Shown: positions 35,801 to 47,292 of the stretch, piece by piece | How the letters are laid out: every line of letters begins with the position of its first letter | Position numbering within the stretch: position 1 is the stretch's first letter | DNA from: Apiospora phragmitis | Taxonomy: Eukaryota; Ascomycota; Sordariomycetes; Amphisphaeriales; Apiosporaceae | Assembly: GCA_038363925.1 (NCBI GenBank) | Contig: JAQQWL010000001.1 | Coordinates: 806,001-870,000 of the forward strand | Reading direction: 5' to 3' | Length of the DNA: 64,000 bases | The notes under the pieces: model-generated | Databases searched by the model: none | Seen by the model: the letters and a program-made list of their open reading frames with translations, nothing else | Told to the model about the DNA's origin: nothing | Made by a program: the position numbers and the translations under genes

Positions 35801-38156
35801 AGGGTCTTTGTGGTTTCCTTTGTCAATATTTTCTTGTCGGTGTTGGTCTTGCCCAGAACACCATAGCATTCTAGGAGGCGCCCTAAACACGACTTCAGAC
35901 CTGTCCATTTGACAAGCATCAAGGCATTGACGCTGAAATGGGTCCTACGAGGGTGGTGACGGCGACTCTTGGGGATGAACGCCTTCAGTCAAAAATGCGG
36001 TTTGCCTAACCTCTTCTCGAACCTGGGCTTACACCTGCTATTGCGATGGCATGGCCTGGCACCAATTCAGTCACCATCGAGGTTTTCTCCAGCATATCAC
36101 TCCGCCCAGATAGGAAAACCAACTACAGCCTACCAACGGCCCAGCGCAAGCACTATCATGCCGCGTACGTGCCTCGTTCTCTCACGGATGGCCCGGGGGA
36201 CATTGGAGTACTGACTTGATTACCACACGTTGAGGAGGCGTGTTATCGACAGTTGACCCAGGCTTATAATTTGACAAGAATATGCTTGAGTTATGGCAAG
36301 TCACGTGGCCATTGTGCAGATATGGACAGGTTTAAGGGTTGACGAGACATGCAGGAAGAATAGAGCCAACGGGTGTGATCTAATACGGAAATACTGCACC
36401 CCTGTATCGGTTTACCTGCTAGCTCGACGTTCTATCTGCCAGCACCTCCAGTGGCTCACAAAGGACATCTGATGTGCCAAACACCAAAGAACGGGTAGAT
36501 GGAACAGCTCTGTTAAGAGCCGTACTTAGCCACCGCTGCTTGTGTCGACACGGAGCCCCTTCGTCTTCTGCTCACCCCTGCCCGGGAAATAGCATGTGCT
36601 GATCAGCGCGGTCCCACGTCAGATATATCAAGGCAGACGTGGCAAGACGTATACGTCTGTTTTCGTTCGCTACCCGTGTACAGTTCCAATACAAGACCCC
36701 ACGCAGAGGAAAGGGGTTGTCGTACTCTGCGAAAATTCACAGCCCGATATGCGAGATCCGGAAGGGAATCCAGGGGAAGATAGCCCGACCTGAGCGTTCC
36801 TGGCGCTTCATCAAAATTGTGCAAATACATGTTATACGCTACGATTAATGACCTGAAATTTAATGTTCCAACATTTTATGGCCGCAGACGGCGGTTCTAG
36901 ATTATCTCGTAGTGGACAACAAGGGGATAGTATCTATCTGGGGATGGCTAGTCTCCAATACCACCACGCCGCCTCATTTACATAATAACAGGGCTGACCC
37001 TGATTATATTAATATCATATCTTGTATAGGGTAGCGAATGGGGGGAAGATAATGCAGGCTCATGACTCTCGCATAATAGAAAGCTGAACTCCGTAGCCGG
37101 GGGATTACAAGTCGGCGCCAACGACCCCGGATTAGTGCCGCGATACTTCTTTCCAGGAAGCCGGCCATACGGGATTCGTCGACTGTACCCGTGCGCACGG
37201 TAGTTTACTGGGAAGTAATAGGGCCAACTGGTCAAAAAGGGCCGACCTCCGCTTTGGAGGTTATGGGGATATGGGGAACGAGTTGGAGCGACTGTTTCTC
37301 CGTCATGAGCACGCTTACTGTTGAACCTTTGCTTCGATTATAGTTGCCGCATTCGGTTTGGGTAGACCATATTGCGAATATCACTATGTCAACTGGGCGT
37401 GCTAAAAAAAATTGATCCACACATTTAGTCGAGCCCTGAGACCGATAGTCGGGGGCCTCGACAGTTTGATAAATAAAGAGAGGGCACTGTCAACTTATGT
37501 GATGATCTGCATAGACATTTAGGAGGATGAGGTCATTGCAAACATATCTACTTTATTAACTTGTGTTGCGTCAGCGTGAATGATACTCGTAACCAACCTA
37601 GTTTGGTAGTGCAGGCTGGAGAAGACCGAGTATAGTGAAGCGGTATGTTGCTGTGGGAAACAAAAACCAGAGAAACGCCGAGGCGGGTCTCCGCCTTTCC
37701 TAGAGAGGATCCATACCGCCCAACCTATCTAGTTACATAAACAAATGGATATTTTTCCAACTCCGTCGCGCAGAATGCATATCAGTTGACTTATTGATGG
37801 ATGTGGTCGTTCGTTGAGCGTTGATTGGTGCCGCGAGATGGGGATACCATGGGAAAGCAGGGAACAGATGGAGAAAACGCCCCCATCTTAGCAAGTAATG
37901 TCGTCGATAAGCTTTCCCGTCTGCAGATTCCAACTGTGCTCGACATGCGTGGGAGCCACTGGGTAATGAAGCTGGTAGGCAAGGGGGAAGACGCCATAAT
38001 TTTCCAATATATGCTCGTTACCCATCCTGGCTGTTTGGGTTCCAATTTCATGCCAAGACTGGGGATATCCAGGGGTCCCCGAGTCGGTGATTGGTAAGAT
38101 AGTTGCGTCACCCAATCACCGCGTTAAGGTTTGGCAGATCTGGGCGCAGAGGAACT
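29813..38156. other. Gene-poor block, left part (8.3 kb)
   Basis: No gene could be supported. It includes the LIM-RhoGAP upstream region with poly-G tracts at 30612-30619 and 30721-30752. The longest ORFs (for example 34433-34801 and 35010-35426) have no codon bias, start context or domain-like composition. Base composition looks balanced rather than AT-rich, and I see no terminal repeats, transposase or polymerase remnants. It may hold non-coding transcripts or long regulatory space. Confidence 0.5.
30721..30752 (+). repeat. Poly-G tract with potential G-quadruplex
   Basis: Nine G, an A and three G are followed after a short spacer by eight G, giving at least four runs of three G within 32 bases. 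A second G8 run lies about 100 bases to the left. Such tracts may fold as quadruplexes and are also hard to sequence accurately. Position is about 0.9 kb upstream of the LIM-RhoGAP start. Confidence 0.6.
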
Positions 38157-38426
38157 CTAATGGTGGGACGAAGTAGTGCTTGTAGCCGACGAGATAGACG
38201 CATCAGAGTCGGCGCGGTTGATGCCGGGAGTTGCATCAGTGGCAACGCGTGACTTCTCACTGTAGAAGGGTTAACAAATATCGGGAAACAGAAATATTCA
38301 TCGAGGGAGGACATACAGAGCTTGTCTGTTGGAGTGAAGAGTGCACTTCCACTTGCCACCTTTGGTGTTCAAAGTGAACGAGAGGGGCTTGGTGTCGAGG
38401 ACGGACTTGATGTTGTGGTTAGGCAT
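38157..38426 (-). CDS. Small two-exon gene, 70 aa, function unknown
   Basis: Found by eye. Exon 1 (38426-38317) begins with ATG in near-ideal context (CCAAAATGCC) and reads MPNHNIKSVLDTKPLSFTLN, then TKGGKWKCTLHSNRQAL. A 57-bp intron (38316-38260) has a GTATGT donor, a GTTAAC branch site and a CTACAG acceptor. Exon 2 (38259-38157) continues in phase as LEKSRVATDATPGINRADSD and ends in a Ser/Thr-rich tail (SSATSTTSSHH). Codons in exon 1 strongly prefer C at the third position (AAC, ATC, GTC, CTC, GAC, ACC), the pattern of highly expressed fungal genes. The upstream leader is long and rich in CAACC and CTTC elements. I recognise no domain; there is no signal peptide and only one Cys. It is the only convincing gene in the gene-poor block. 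Confidence 0.72.
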
Positions 38427-41400
38427 TTTGGAGGTGTTTGGGTGTATTTGCTATACCAAAAAAGGATGTTGGTTCAAGGTGTGGAAGGGTTTGCGAGTTG
38501 GTTGCAGACAAGTAGACGTAGGTAGACGGAAGAGGCTCGAACGACGACGGTGGTATCAGGAGGATAATGTAGAAGACGAGTAGAAGAGTTGAAGGTGAGG
38601 GACAGTAGCGTAGATTTATATGTCTGAGTAGAGTGGAAGGAGCTTGCTCGGCTTCCTCAACGTAAAGTAGGGGGAACTGGAGATAGGTCCAATCATTACC
38701 GAGTGGCACTTACACTCTCTCCGGCTGGAGCCCCAACTCAGAAACCGCGAGAAGCCCTTATCTGCGGTATTACTCACCCTGTACAAGTTGAATCGTACAT
38801 AAGTTGGAATGAGCGATTTATTAGTGCCCATCCAATCTGTTTAGGGTGGAGTACGTACAGTACATAACGTATTGCAACATATGTTCGTTCCGGCGTGCGA
38901 GGCTGGACGGATCGAGGATGCCCTGCACGAGTGGGAATGCTAGTAGGACCGATACTGTCACCGTTCTGGGCATAGTTGCACCAGCGCCGCCGCCCTGCTT
39001 CTCATTCGCTGTAGACCCTTCACACCCACCCTCTACACTTCGAGTTCAAGAAAGCCACAACAGTCGCATGCTACATGCATGCAGGAGGTTACTGTATATG
39101 GCTTGTACAAAAATAATCAGCCTATGGGACTCCAGCCCTCCGCTTCTCCTCGGGGGTTTACTCTCGCGTGATTTTGCACTTACTGTGCTTCTTGTGTGGG
39201 ATCAACTGGCAACTTCCACCAATGTGGATGTTTGTCAATGACCTGACTACAAGATGCAATGCTTCTAGAAAGGCTGTTAGTCAGATGCATGTAGGCAAAG
39301 CCAAAAGCCCCCTCGGGAATAACAGCCGGGCTCAAGTCCACCCACGGCCTCGGAACACCGATCGCGAACCCCATCGAATCGTCACGGAAACCAGTAACCT
39401 AGCCAGTCAACCCACCTGCTTGCTGCCTGTAGAGATTTATGCACGCAGCTCGTGAGAACTGCACTGTTAGTCGAGTTTATGGTGGATGACATTCGAATTT
39501 TCTAGGAGGCCTAGGGGCCTAGAGGGAACCATCATACGTTGCCACACTTATCTATTGTGGGATTCCCGAGCGCGCCGCTTCGGTATGCAGCAATGTAAGG
39601 CTCCCTGCGTCTTTTTGATGCCAAGCCTGGTTGCAGATGCCACCAAAGCTTAACAAAGCTTCCAGAACGTTTCTTCATTTTCGTACAGCAGTAGTCTGGA
39701 TCAAGAGGCTTTCCGATCCAAGTAAGTTCTGTCGTCGATCCTAGCCAAGGGGCGTGGCATAGCGCTCATTTGATTGTATTTTCAGCATGAGCAAAGTACG
39801 TGTACACAGGAAGCCAACTCCGTGAGTTCCGGCTCGATCTTCGCAGTAAGTATTAGTAAAGTCTATGTGTTGCTTTGACTACCAGCATTGGCCATTTGCG
39901 CTCGTTTGCGATTGAATGGATTTGCCGGTGGCCGAATGATTTCGCTCTTCGGATGACTCGAAAAGGCGAAGCCGACAATTCTCCCGCTCCTACAACGGAG
40001 TACCCTCCAGGTCAATCCACATGTAGTCGTAAACACCCCGGCCGACCGACTGTGCCGACTCCCACGCCACTGCGCACCATGCTGACTTATGACGTTACAC
40101 CCACTAGGCACTTCGAGGAAACAATCAAAAGCTTGTCTCCATTAACCTTTTTGATTCCTTCGCCTAGCCTTAGCCTCCTTGGATGGATGCAGGGGAGAGA
40201 GAAGTTGTTGTTGTTGTTGGCTGAATGGCGCCATCAATAAATGAATCAATTTCTCTCAACTCATCGCACATGTCCTCCCATTCCATTCGGTTTACCCGAG
40301 GAGCTACAACTACCATCTTTTCCGTGCCTTCAAGTTCATGACCATCGTTACCCACCTTCGCCATGGTGGCTGAGACAGACACGCTCACATATGTATGCCT
40401 TACTGTGCATATGTAAGGTAGGTACGGAGTAGTCTACGTTGGATTCCATATTACATTACTGTAATGCTGTGCCGCGGAGATATACTGTAAGCGCTTGGCA
40501 CATGTGCGCCGTATAGAAATATGCCTTGACTACACCACCGATTGGTTAACATCTAGCTGATCGTCGTCAGTCTTCCAATGCTTTCAGTTTCAACTGTACA
40601 TGTAGTACGCAGCAGCGGGAGCAGGGAAGTTCCAGCCGCGTGCCCAATTGCCCCTTCCGACAACCGAGAGCCGCGTAAGGAGGCGTCGTGATTTTTCACC
40701 AACTTCAAAGCTATGTGAGGAGGACAGTCAAATAGGTTACCCTGTCCATCCAATTCTGATGCACTTATTACTTCATGCCTCATGACCATGCATGCTCTGG
40801 AGCCCTCGGACGAAAAGCAAACTGGATTTTGGGAATGGCCCCCATGCAACGCTGCATGCAGAAGAATTCCTTTTGTACATTCGCATCTGCAGCTAGAGAC
40901 GCACCCCCAGACTGACATGCCGTCCCCCCACACGGCACTTGTGGATGAAGAGTCGTGTACGGACAGATACCGCATTTCCCCAATACCCTGAAACCAGCAA
41001 CCCTGGCCGATGCATCCCGTCACTGGCCGAGCCCTCAAGTTTGGGCGGGGTCAGTGAAGACATACAACGCCAATGTCCTCTCTATGCCACCTATGTATCC
41101 TGGGATTGTAACATATATAGGAGTGGCAACTAGACCTGGGAAGCAATACTCGAGCATGTTCGGCATTGGGTGAAAATCTGATGGTCTTCCGGAAGCGCAT
41201 ACATATTGGCATACTGTAGCCTCCAGGTAGTTCGTCCCGTCATTGCGCGGGAGCTGCCGTCTCGGCTCCGCTAACTCGCAACTACAAGCCAAGAGCGCAT
41301 ATCTACTTCGTCGCGATGGGTACCTAGATGATGAAGAATGCAGCTCGGAACTGCCACATACTACGTACGGAAGATACAGCTAGTTAATGACGATACGCGT

Positions 41401-41686
41401 CAGACATGCTTCCTAGGAGTTGTGCCTGCCATACCAGTAACGTAGCACAAGGCACAGCCATACTTACCTACCCATAGTAATCACCGAGGAATGGTATCAC
41501 GACACGTGCCTTCATACAGATCCTGTGTTTCTGAATTCATTTCTATTCAATCAATCATGCCGATTCGTCCCGTCTGTTGTACAGTCTACTGTGTAAAACT
41601 ACCCCTCCCTTGCGCTCCCACTGTGATGCATTATAGGGAAGGAAAGTAGAGAAGGAAAGTGGATGATCGCCGAGGGATGGTGGTAT
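38427..41686. other. Gene-poor block, right part
   Basis: Contains the upstream region of the 70-aa gene (to about 38850), one candidate small ORF described separately, and otherwise nothing supportable. Near 39500-39521 there is a dense CTAGG/CCTAG palindromic patch. Splice-like signals near 39685, 39719 and 39785 could belong to a non-coding transcript but make no protein. Confidence 0.5.
40170..40364 (-). CDS. Candidate small ORF, 64 aa, unverified
   Basis: A minus-strand ATG in ideal context (CAGCCACCATGGCG) opens a 64-aa reading frame: MAKVGNDGHELEGTEK, then an acidic, helix-like stretch EWEDMCDELREIDSFIDG, a Thr run and a TAA stop. The composition is protein-like, but there is no intron, homology or codon bias strong enough to be sure. 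It could be a small gene, a terminal exon of something undetected, or chance. Confidence 0.3.
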   Translation of the reverse strand: MAKVGNDGHELEGTEKMVVVAPRVNRMEWEDMCDELREIDSFIDGAIQPTTTTTSLSPASIQGG

Positions 41687-43198
41687 CTACAGTCTAGAGA
41701 TGATGGCCTGGGCATAGTCGGTGGTGCTGGCCTTGCCGCCCAGATCGCCCGTCAACGCCTTGCCTTCCGCCAGGGTATCAAAAGCAGCACGCTCGATTCT
41801 GTTCGCGTACTCGTTCAGGCCCATATGTCGCAGCATCATCATGGAGCTGAGAAGCAGAGCCGTGGGGTTGGCCTTTCCTTGACCAGCAATATCCGGAGCT
41901 GAACCGTGGACGGCCTCGAAGATGGAGCATTGGTCACCAATGTTGCCGGAGGGCGTGAGACCGAGACCACCGATCAGGCCAGCGCACATGTCGGACAGAA
42001 TGTCACCGTAAAGGTTGGGCATGACCAGGACCTTATCGTTGTAGGGCAGAGGGTCGGTAACCATCTTCAGGCAAGTGTTGTCGAGCAGCTCAGCATCGAA
42101 TTCAATGTGGGGAAGTCCTTGGCAACATCCTTGGCGACGTTCAGGAACAGACCGTCGGACATCTTCATGATAGTGGCCTTGTGGACGACGCGGACCTTCT
42201 TGCGACCGATCTCGGTGGCGTGCTGGAAAGCGAATCGCAAAACACGCTCGCTAGCCTCGCGAGTGATGAGCTTGATGCTCTGGACGACACCATCAACCAC
42301 AATGTGCTCAATTCCGGAGTATTCACCCTCGGTGTTCTCACGGATGAGAACAGTGTCGACACCGTCGTAAGGGGTCTTGTAGCCGGCAACAGATCGGCAA
42401 GGTCGCAGGTTGGCGAAGAGGTTGAATGTGCGGCGCAGGGTAAGGTTGAGGGAAACGTGACCCTTGCCAATGGGAGTCTGGTGATTCGGAACTAGTTAGA
42501 GATTCTGCCGTCCTTTGTTTCTTAAAGGTCTGGAAGGGGTATACTCACGGCGAGGGGTCCCTTAAGGGCAACCTTATTCCTCTCGATGCTCTCAATTGTC
42601 GCCGGGGGGATGGTGGTCTTGCCGTCGATGAGCATAGGTGTGACGTCAACGGGCTCCCAAGAGACAGGTGCCTGCATTTTTCTTTTAGCTGGAAATCCTG
42701 GCGTATCTCAGACTATTGGTAATAACAAACCTTGGCGGCGGCGAAGATGTCCTTCACAGCCTGCGAGATCTCAGGACCAATACCATCTCCCTCAATGATC
42801 GAGACTGGGAAGTTTCCCTATGTGGATATCCAGTTAGACGGGTATCCTATAACGTCGCATGGTTCACCGTGATGTTGTGACTCGTGGTGATTGTCGATTG
42901 CACAGGCAGCATGGCATGGCAAGTAGACTGAGTGCTTTTATATTGCGCAAATCGATCGCGAGGTTTGGATGCAGGAAAGACATACACTGGCGTCCTTTTG
43001 TCCGGTGAACTTGGCCACCTTGTCTGAGTAGAATCGTCGGTTCTGCCATTGAGATATCTGTTAGTTGCCAATGGCGCAAGTAGGCAGAGCCAGGCGGCAT
43101 GTTGGTCTCACCTGGAAAGATAGAGTTGCAGCGGCGCGAGGAGCTGCGCGGACGCATTGGCGTCGCATGGGCGCCGAGACGCTTCGAATGGCCAGCAT
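41687..43198 (-). CDS. IDH2: Mitochondrial NAD-isocitrate dehydrogenase, IDH2-type subunit, one frame break
   Basis: TCA-cycle enzyme subunit that oxidatively decarboxylates isocitrate to 2-oxoglutarate. Five exons: 43198-43112, 43042-42986, 42817-42731, 42671-42549 and 42477-41687. The N-terminus [20 protein letters not shown] is a mitochondrial presequence. Landmarks are [33 protein letters not shown], the isocitrate loop [42 protein letters not shown] and the NAD-binding [20 protein letters not shown]. The last motifs fit the catalytic IDH2 type. The frame breaks at a four-base run (42109-42112): KDVAKDFP should continue [11 protein letters not shown], which needs one more base. Restored length is 381 aa, as expected. 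Such a gene should not tolerate a real break, so a sequence error is likely. Confidence 0.95.
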
Positions 43199-44112
43199 TG
43201 TGAATATTGTCGGAGAGGAGCGGGTATAAAAGATGTAGAAAAGCTCCTGCAAACTGCGTGAATGGCGTTGAGGCTAGCAATACAAAAATTCAGTTGGTAT
43301 TCTGCAGGCAAAGAGCTTTCTTCGAGGGATAAAAGCTTCGGTATCACTCACACTACGGCTGGCCCCGGCTATGCTATCAGATGTAAATTTGCTCTAGCCT
43401 AGTCCGACAGGCGGCTAAAATCCGGCTTAAATAAGTAAAGAAATATGTCATTGAGCGTCTTCTCCGAAAGCTTCGATACAAGCCTTCTCTACATATTATT
43501 TCTTATCTACATTTCGATTAGCCATGGCCACACTCTCTAGGTGATTTGAAGACAACATGTTCCCATACACGGTTATCAAGCTGCTTGAGTGCTCACATAT
43601 GGGAGATAGGGGAAGATGTATGCAGGCGGCACACGATACGGTTGACCTCAGTAGGCTGGGCGCATGATCCGATTTGAACGTGGAAATGGAACCAGGAACA
43701 TACAATCCTATATTCGCCAGCCTAGTAACGAGGCAATTGGGGGAAAAGACTCAACCTGGACTTATTAGTGTATTAAACTTTGTGTAGGTATCAAAAGGCC
43801 TAACTCAATTGCATACTTATAATACTATCTTGGACTGTAAGCATGATACCGTTTCAAACGTCATTCGTCGATTATGTATGACCCACCTTTTCCCGGCAGG
43901 AGTCTTAGGCACAAATGGGGCCGGACGGTCGCAAACCTCTAGGGAGACAGGGATACCGAGTCCCGTGGATTACCATTGCGACGCCCATCCCCGACTTCAA
44001 GACAATACATCCCGCCAAAACATAGGCATCGTCTGCAACTGGTCTCATGTCGGTATCCTGATGAGAAAAATGCTTGGTCTCGACGGCCATCAATTGAGCA
44101 TATGATATAGCC
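43199..44112. other. Divergent promoter region between IDH2 and SEC5
   Basis: About 0.9 kb of shared upstream sequence. No ORF with gene-like features. Confidence 0.55.
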
Positions 44113-47100
44113 ATGGCTGCCCCCGACTTCGAGCGAAACGTGCTGGAGTTCTACGGCGTACCGACCGCATTTCCGGCAGAATGGCCCACGGATAAGGACA
44201 ACAGCGACGCTTCGGACAGCGAGGCCGACCTGAAAAAGCAGAAACACAACCGTCGCAAATCACGATACCAAGCCCTTGAGCGCGCTGTCAGTAATAGAAC
44301 AAGCATCGTGCCCGGTTCCGAAATATCGACAGGTGGTGTTGGTAGTCTGGTACAGCGGGACGAGCCTGATCCCCTGGGAGGCAGCGACAGCGTCGTGGGG
44401 TCCTTGCGACGCTTTGGATTTCCTGTACAAGACGACCCACGATTAAGAACCAAATTTCTGTTGTCCTCGACCAACTTTTCGCCATCGCTATTCCTTTCCC
44501 AACTACATGCGCTCGACGATACCCGGATGCTCGAGTCTGGTCTGGACAGCCTATCCCAATCTATTGACCTGAAGTCTGCGTCTCTGAAGGTCCTTGTCGA
44601 GTCCAACTTCGAACGATTCGTCAAGGCCAAGGCTACCATCGACAATGTCTATAAAGAAATGAAGTACAGGGGTGCCGAGCCGCCATCGCCGACACGGGCA
44701 CGCGCTCACTCGAGGCATGCTAGCAGGAGCAGCTTCAGGAATAGTATTGGTGGCGCTGCTTTGGGTGCAAACCCGCTGGTCTCACCCCTGTCTCCGGGTG
44801 CAGATGCTCGGAAAAAGAATGCTTTGGTAAAAGAAAGCGATTATGGTGTAATGGGTATCAAGACACCGCTGCTCGATGTTTCAGCCAAAGCGGAAGATGT
44901 ATGGGGTCCTGCGCTCGGCGGACGAGAGAAGGAGGAGAACCTGAAGACGGTCCAGTACTCCATCGAACGCTTCAGGGACTATATCGAAGCCAGCTCCAAC
45001 GTAGCTGACAGCATTAAGCGGCGTGATTATGAGACTCTGGTAGAAGAGTACACTCGCGCACGCCGCTTCGCTGATGACGCGAGGAGACTGGTGCAAGACT
45101 TAGGCACCACTGCGCCAAGCGAAAGCCAAGCCTATCAGATATTGCTGGCCGCTCGCATGTGGTACGATGTCGACGATCAGATGCAGACGTTCAAAAGGGA
45201 TATCTGGAAGAAGCTCATTTCGCTCAACGGCGTGTCCAAGACAGAGGTACAAGCCGGCCGGCCCCAAGATCAACACATGGAGTTGATTACTCTGCTCCTT
45301 GAGCTTGGCGTGGAAGACAACCCCATCTGGGTATGGCTACTTAGCAGGTATGATTACCTGAAGGGTAAGATCTCGTCTGTAGCAGATCGTGGAAAAGTCG
45401 AGATTGAGGTCCTCAGACGACGACTGGCCAATGGGCAGAAGCCAACACCGCAAAGCGTGGCAGGACATCTTCGGGCACTCGGCCGGCAATCCGTTGAAAG
45501 CAAACCAGATGGAATTGATTCACCAGACGTAATCGAACTGTGGGAAAAAATGCTTCAATTCCTGAACATGCTACTATCGACACAAGGGATTCTGGGCGAA
45601 ATTTTAGAATTCTGGCAGACAGTAGATGGCTTTATCGAGGGCAAGACGCAGTCATCTCTTCCTATCGGGTTCAATGGAGAGTCCCGCCAGCATCATCGCC
45701 TATCAGAGCAGGGTACGCTCGATCTAAGGAAGGGCACAGTTGAACTTGTCGACATGATACGACAACATGTCCTCGAATTCTTTGCCGGCGCGCCCCCTGA
45801 GGACATCTCGCTCCTTTTCTCACCTTTGCCGCCATCACCTGGAACGCCAGTATCGGCATCGTTGACACCCACCGCGCTCCGGGATCCCAGATTCAACTTT
45901 GACTCGAACAACTTGCCGCCACCATCCCCAAGACGCGGCGAGGCTTGGGAGAAGTTTGCTTTCTGGCCGCCCAACGCCAATTCGGTCAGTGGCGTGCACT
46001 ATCTCTCAAAGATGCTGGCTTTTGTCGGGTCTGGTGCATCCGAGATGGCTAGCATCACGCCAGTAACCCAGTTTGATGAGAAACAGGTTGAGCATCTCAA
46101 GACCCTGGTCGGTGCGGCTCGGGAGAGGTGTGTCACCGCTATCTGTGCTGCGTGGAATAAGGATGCCGAGAACATCAAGTATGTCGAGGACTGGCAAAGG
46201 TCTCGGGAGCTGGGTGATGTAACTCGCATGCCCACAACATTTGCTGCTTTTGAAGGAGCTTTGCTGGGCGGGATGCAAAAGATACTCTACATTTCTGAAG
46301 CCATGACCAAGCCTGACACTGCTGATATTGTTCTGCCTCCGCCAACGAAACTATTGCAGATGGTGCGCAGTCAGTACGTGACTACACTGTACAAGGCGCT
46401 AAGTGGCATGGTGGAAAATGCCGAAAGGTCGATCAAGAAAGCCGACGATGAGTGGACGACGGACTTGGAGACGCCAATTCACTCTGGGAGCGCGAGGGCT
46501 TCTCTCAACGTCGGGATGAAGGGCATCGACGCTGGTGACCGGGTAAGTTGCGCTTGCTTTTCTAATCGGAGGAAGATGAACTATATAAGCTAACATCATG
46601 AATCAGAATGTCCGCATGCTTCTGACCCTCAGCAACCTACAAGCCTTACGCTCTCAAGTGGTCCCGAACCTGAATGGCCAATTTGAGAATTCGTTTTCAG
46701 TCAAACTCACCGACGAATCCAAAACAATCAAGGATGTGCTAGGCCAAATCGATGCGCGCCTGTTCCAAACGTACACCAAGCCGTCCATTGAGAACCTGCG
46801 CCGCATAATTCACGCTGGGCTTTCCGAGGATCCTAACTGGGGAAGCTCACCAAAACCAGCCGAAGTCAAGCCGTATATCACGAGGCTTTGCTATCGCTGG
46901 TTCTTGTCCATACACAAGTGTCCACCACCGCGCCTTCTCTTACGCCGCAGATTCTCTCCTACCTCCTGGAGCAGCTTTCGCGCGAACTGCTGGAAGCCTT
47001 CAAGGCGCGGTCTGCACGCTACGACTTGGGGGCTCTCATGCAGGCCACGCTGGACGTCGAGTTCGTTGCGCAGACTCTTAGCCAGTACACGACGGAGCGC

Positions 47101-47292
47101 GCCAGCGGCCTTCAGAGCGAGATCTATAGCATGCTGGACAGCCGCACGGACGACGCGGCTCGCGCCCGGCTGCAGGGCGAGTTGCCCGGGATGCGAGATG
47201 TGCTGAAGAAGCTGCGCGACCTCAGCAAGAACTCCTTTGCTTGCTTTAAGAAGCCGCGGAAGAGCCAGGTTGAAAGGACTGTGACGGGTTGA
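44113..47292 (+). CDS. SEC5: Exocyst complex component Sec5, one frame break
   Basis: Sec5 is a subunit of the octameric exocyst that tethers secretory vesicles at the growing hyphal tip and septum. Exon 1 (44113-46542) begins MAAPDFERNVLEFYGVPTAF. It contains the N-terminal Sec5 region (PRLRTKFLLSSTNFSPSLFL, SNFERFVKAKATIDNVY), helical exocyst segments (EDNPIWVWLLSRYDYLKGK, WEKMLQFLNMLL) and Pro-rich loops. A 64-bp intron (46543-46606) leads to NVRMLLTLSNLQALR. At about 46882-46884 the frame breaks (one base missing) and resumes as EALLSLVLVHTQVSTTAP, then QILSYLLEQLSRELLEAF. It ends near CFKKPRKSQV at 47292. Restored length is about 1,038 aa. The divergent neighbour is IDH2. Confidence 0.92.

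Noticed and set aside
37888..38115. 75-codon minus-strand ORF with protein-like look
   Set aside because: It opens with TTG and not ATG, has no splice link to the 70-aa gene whose stop is upstream, and shows no family resemblance.
40553..41038. 161-codon minus-strand ORF in the gene-poor block
   Set aside because: No codon bias, no start context and no domain-like pattern; length is within chance for this composition.
29813..41686. RIP-mutated transposon island
   Set aside because: Composition is balanced rather than AT-rich, and no terminal repeats or transposon protein remnants were seen.
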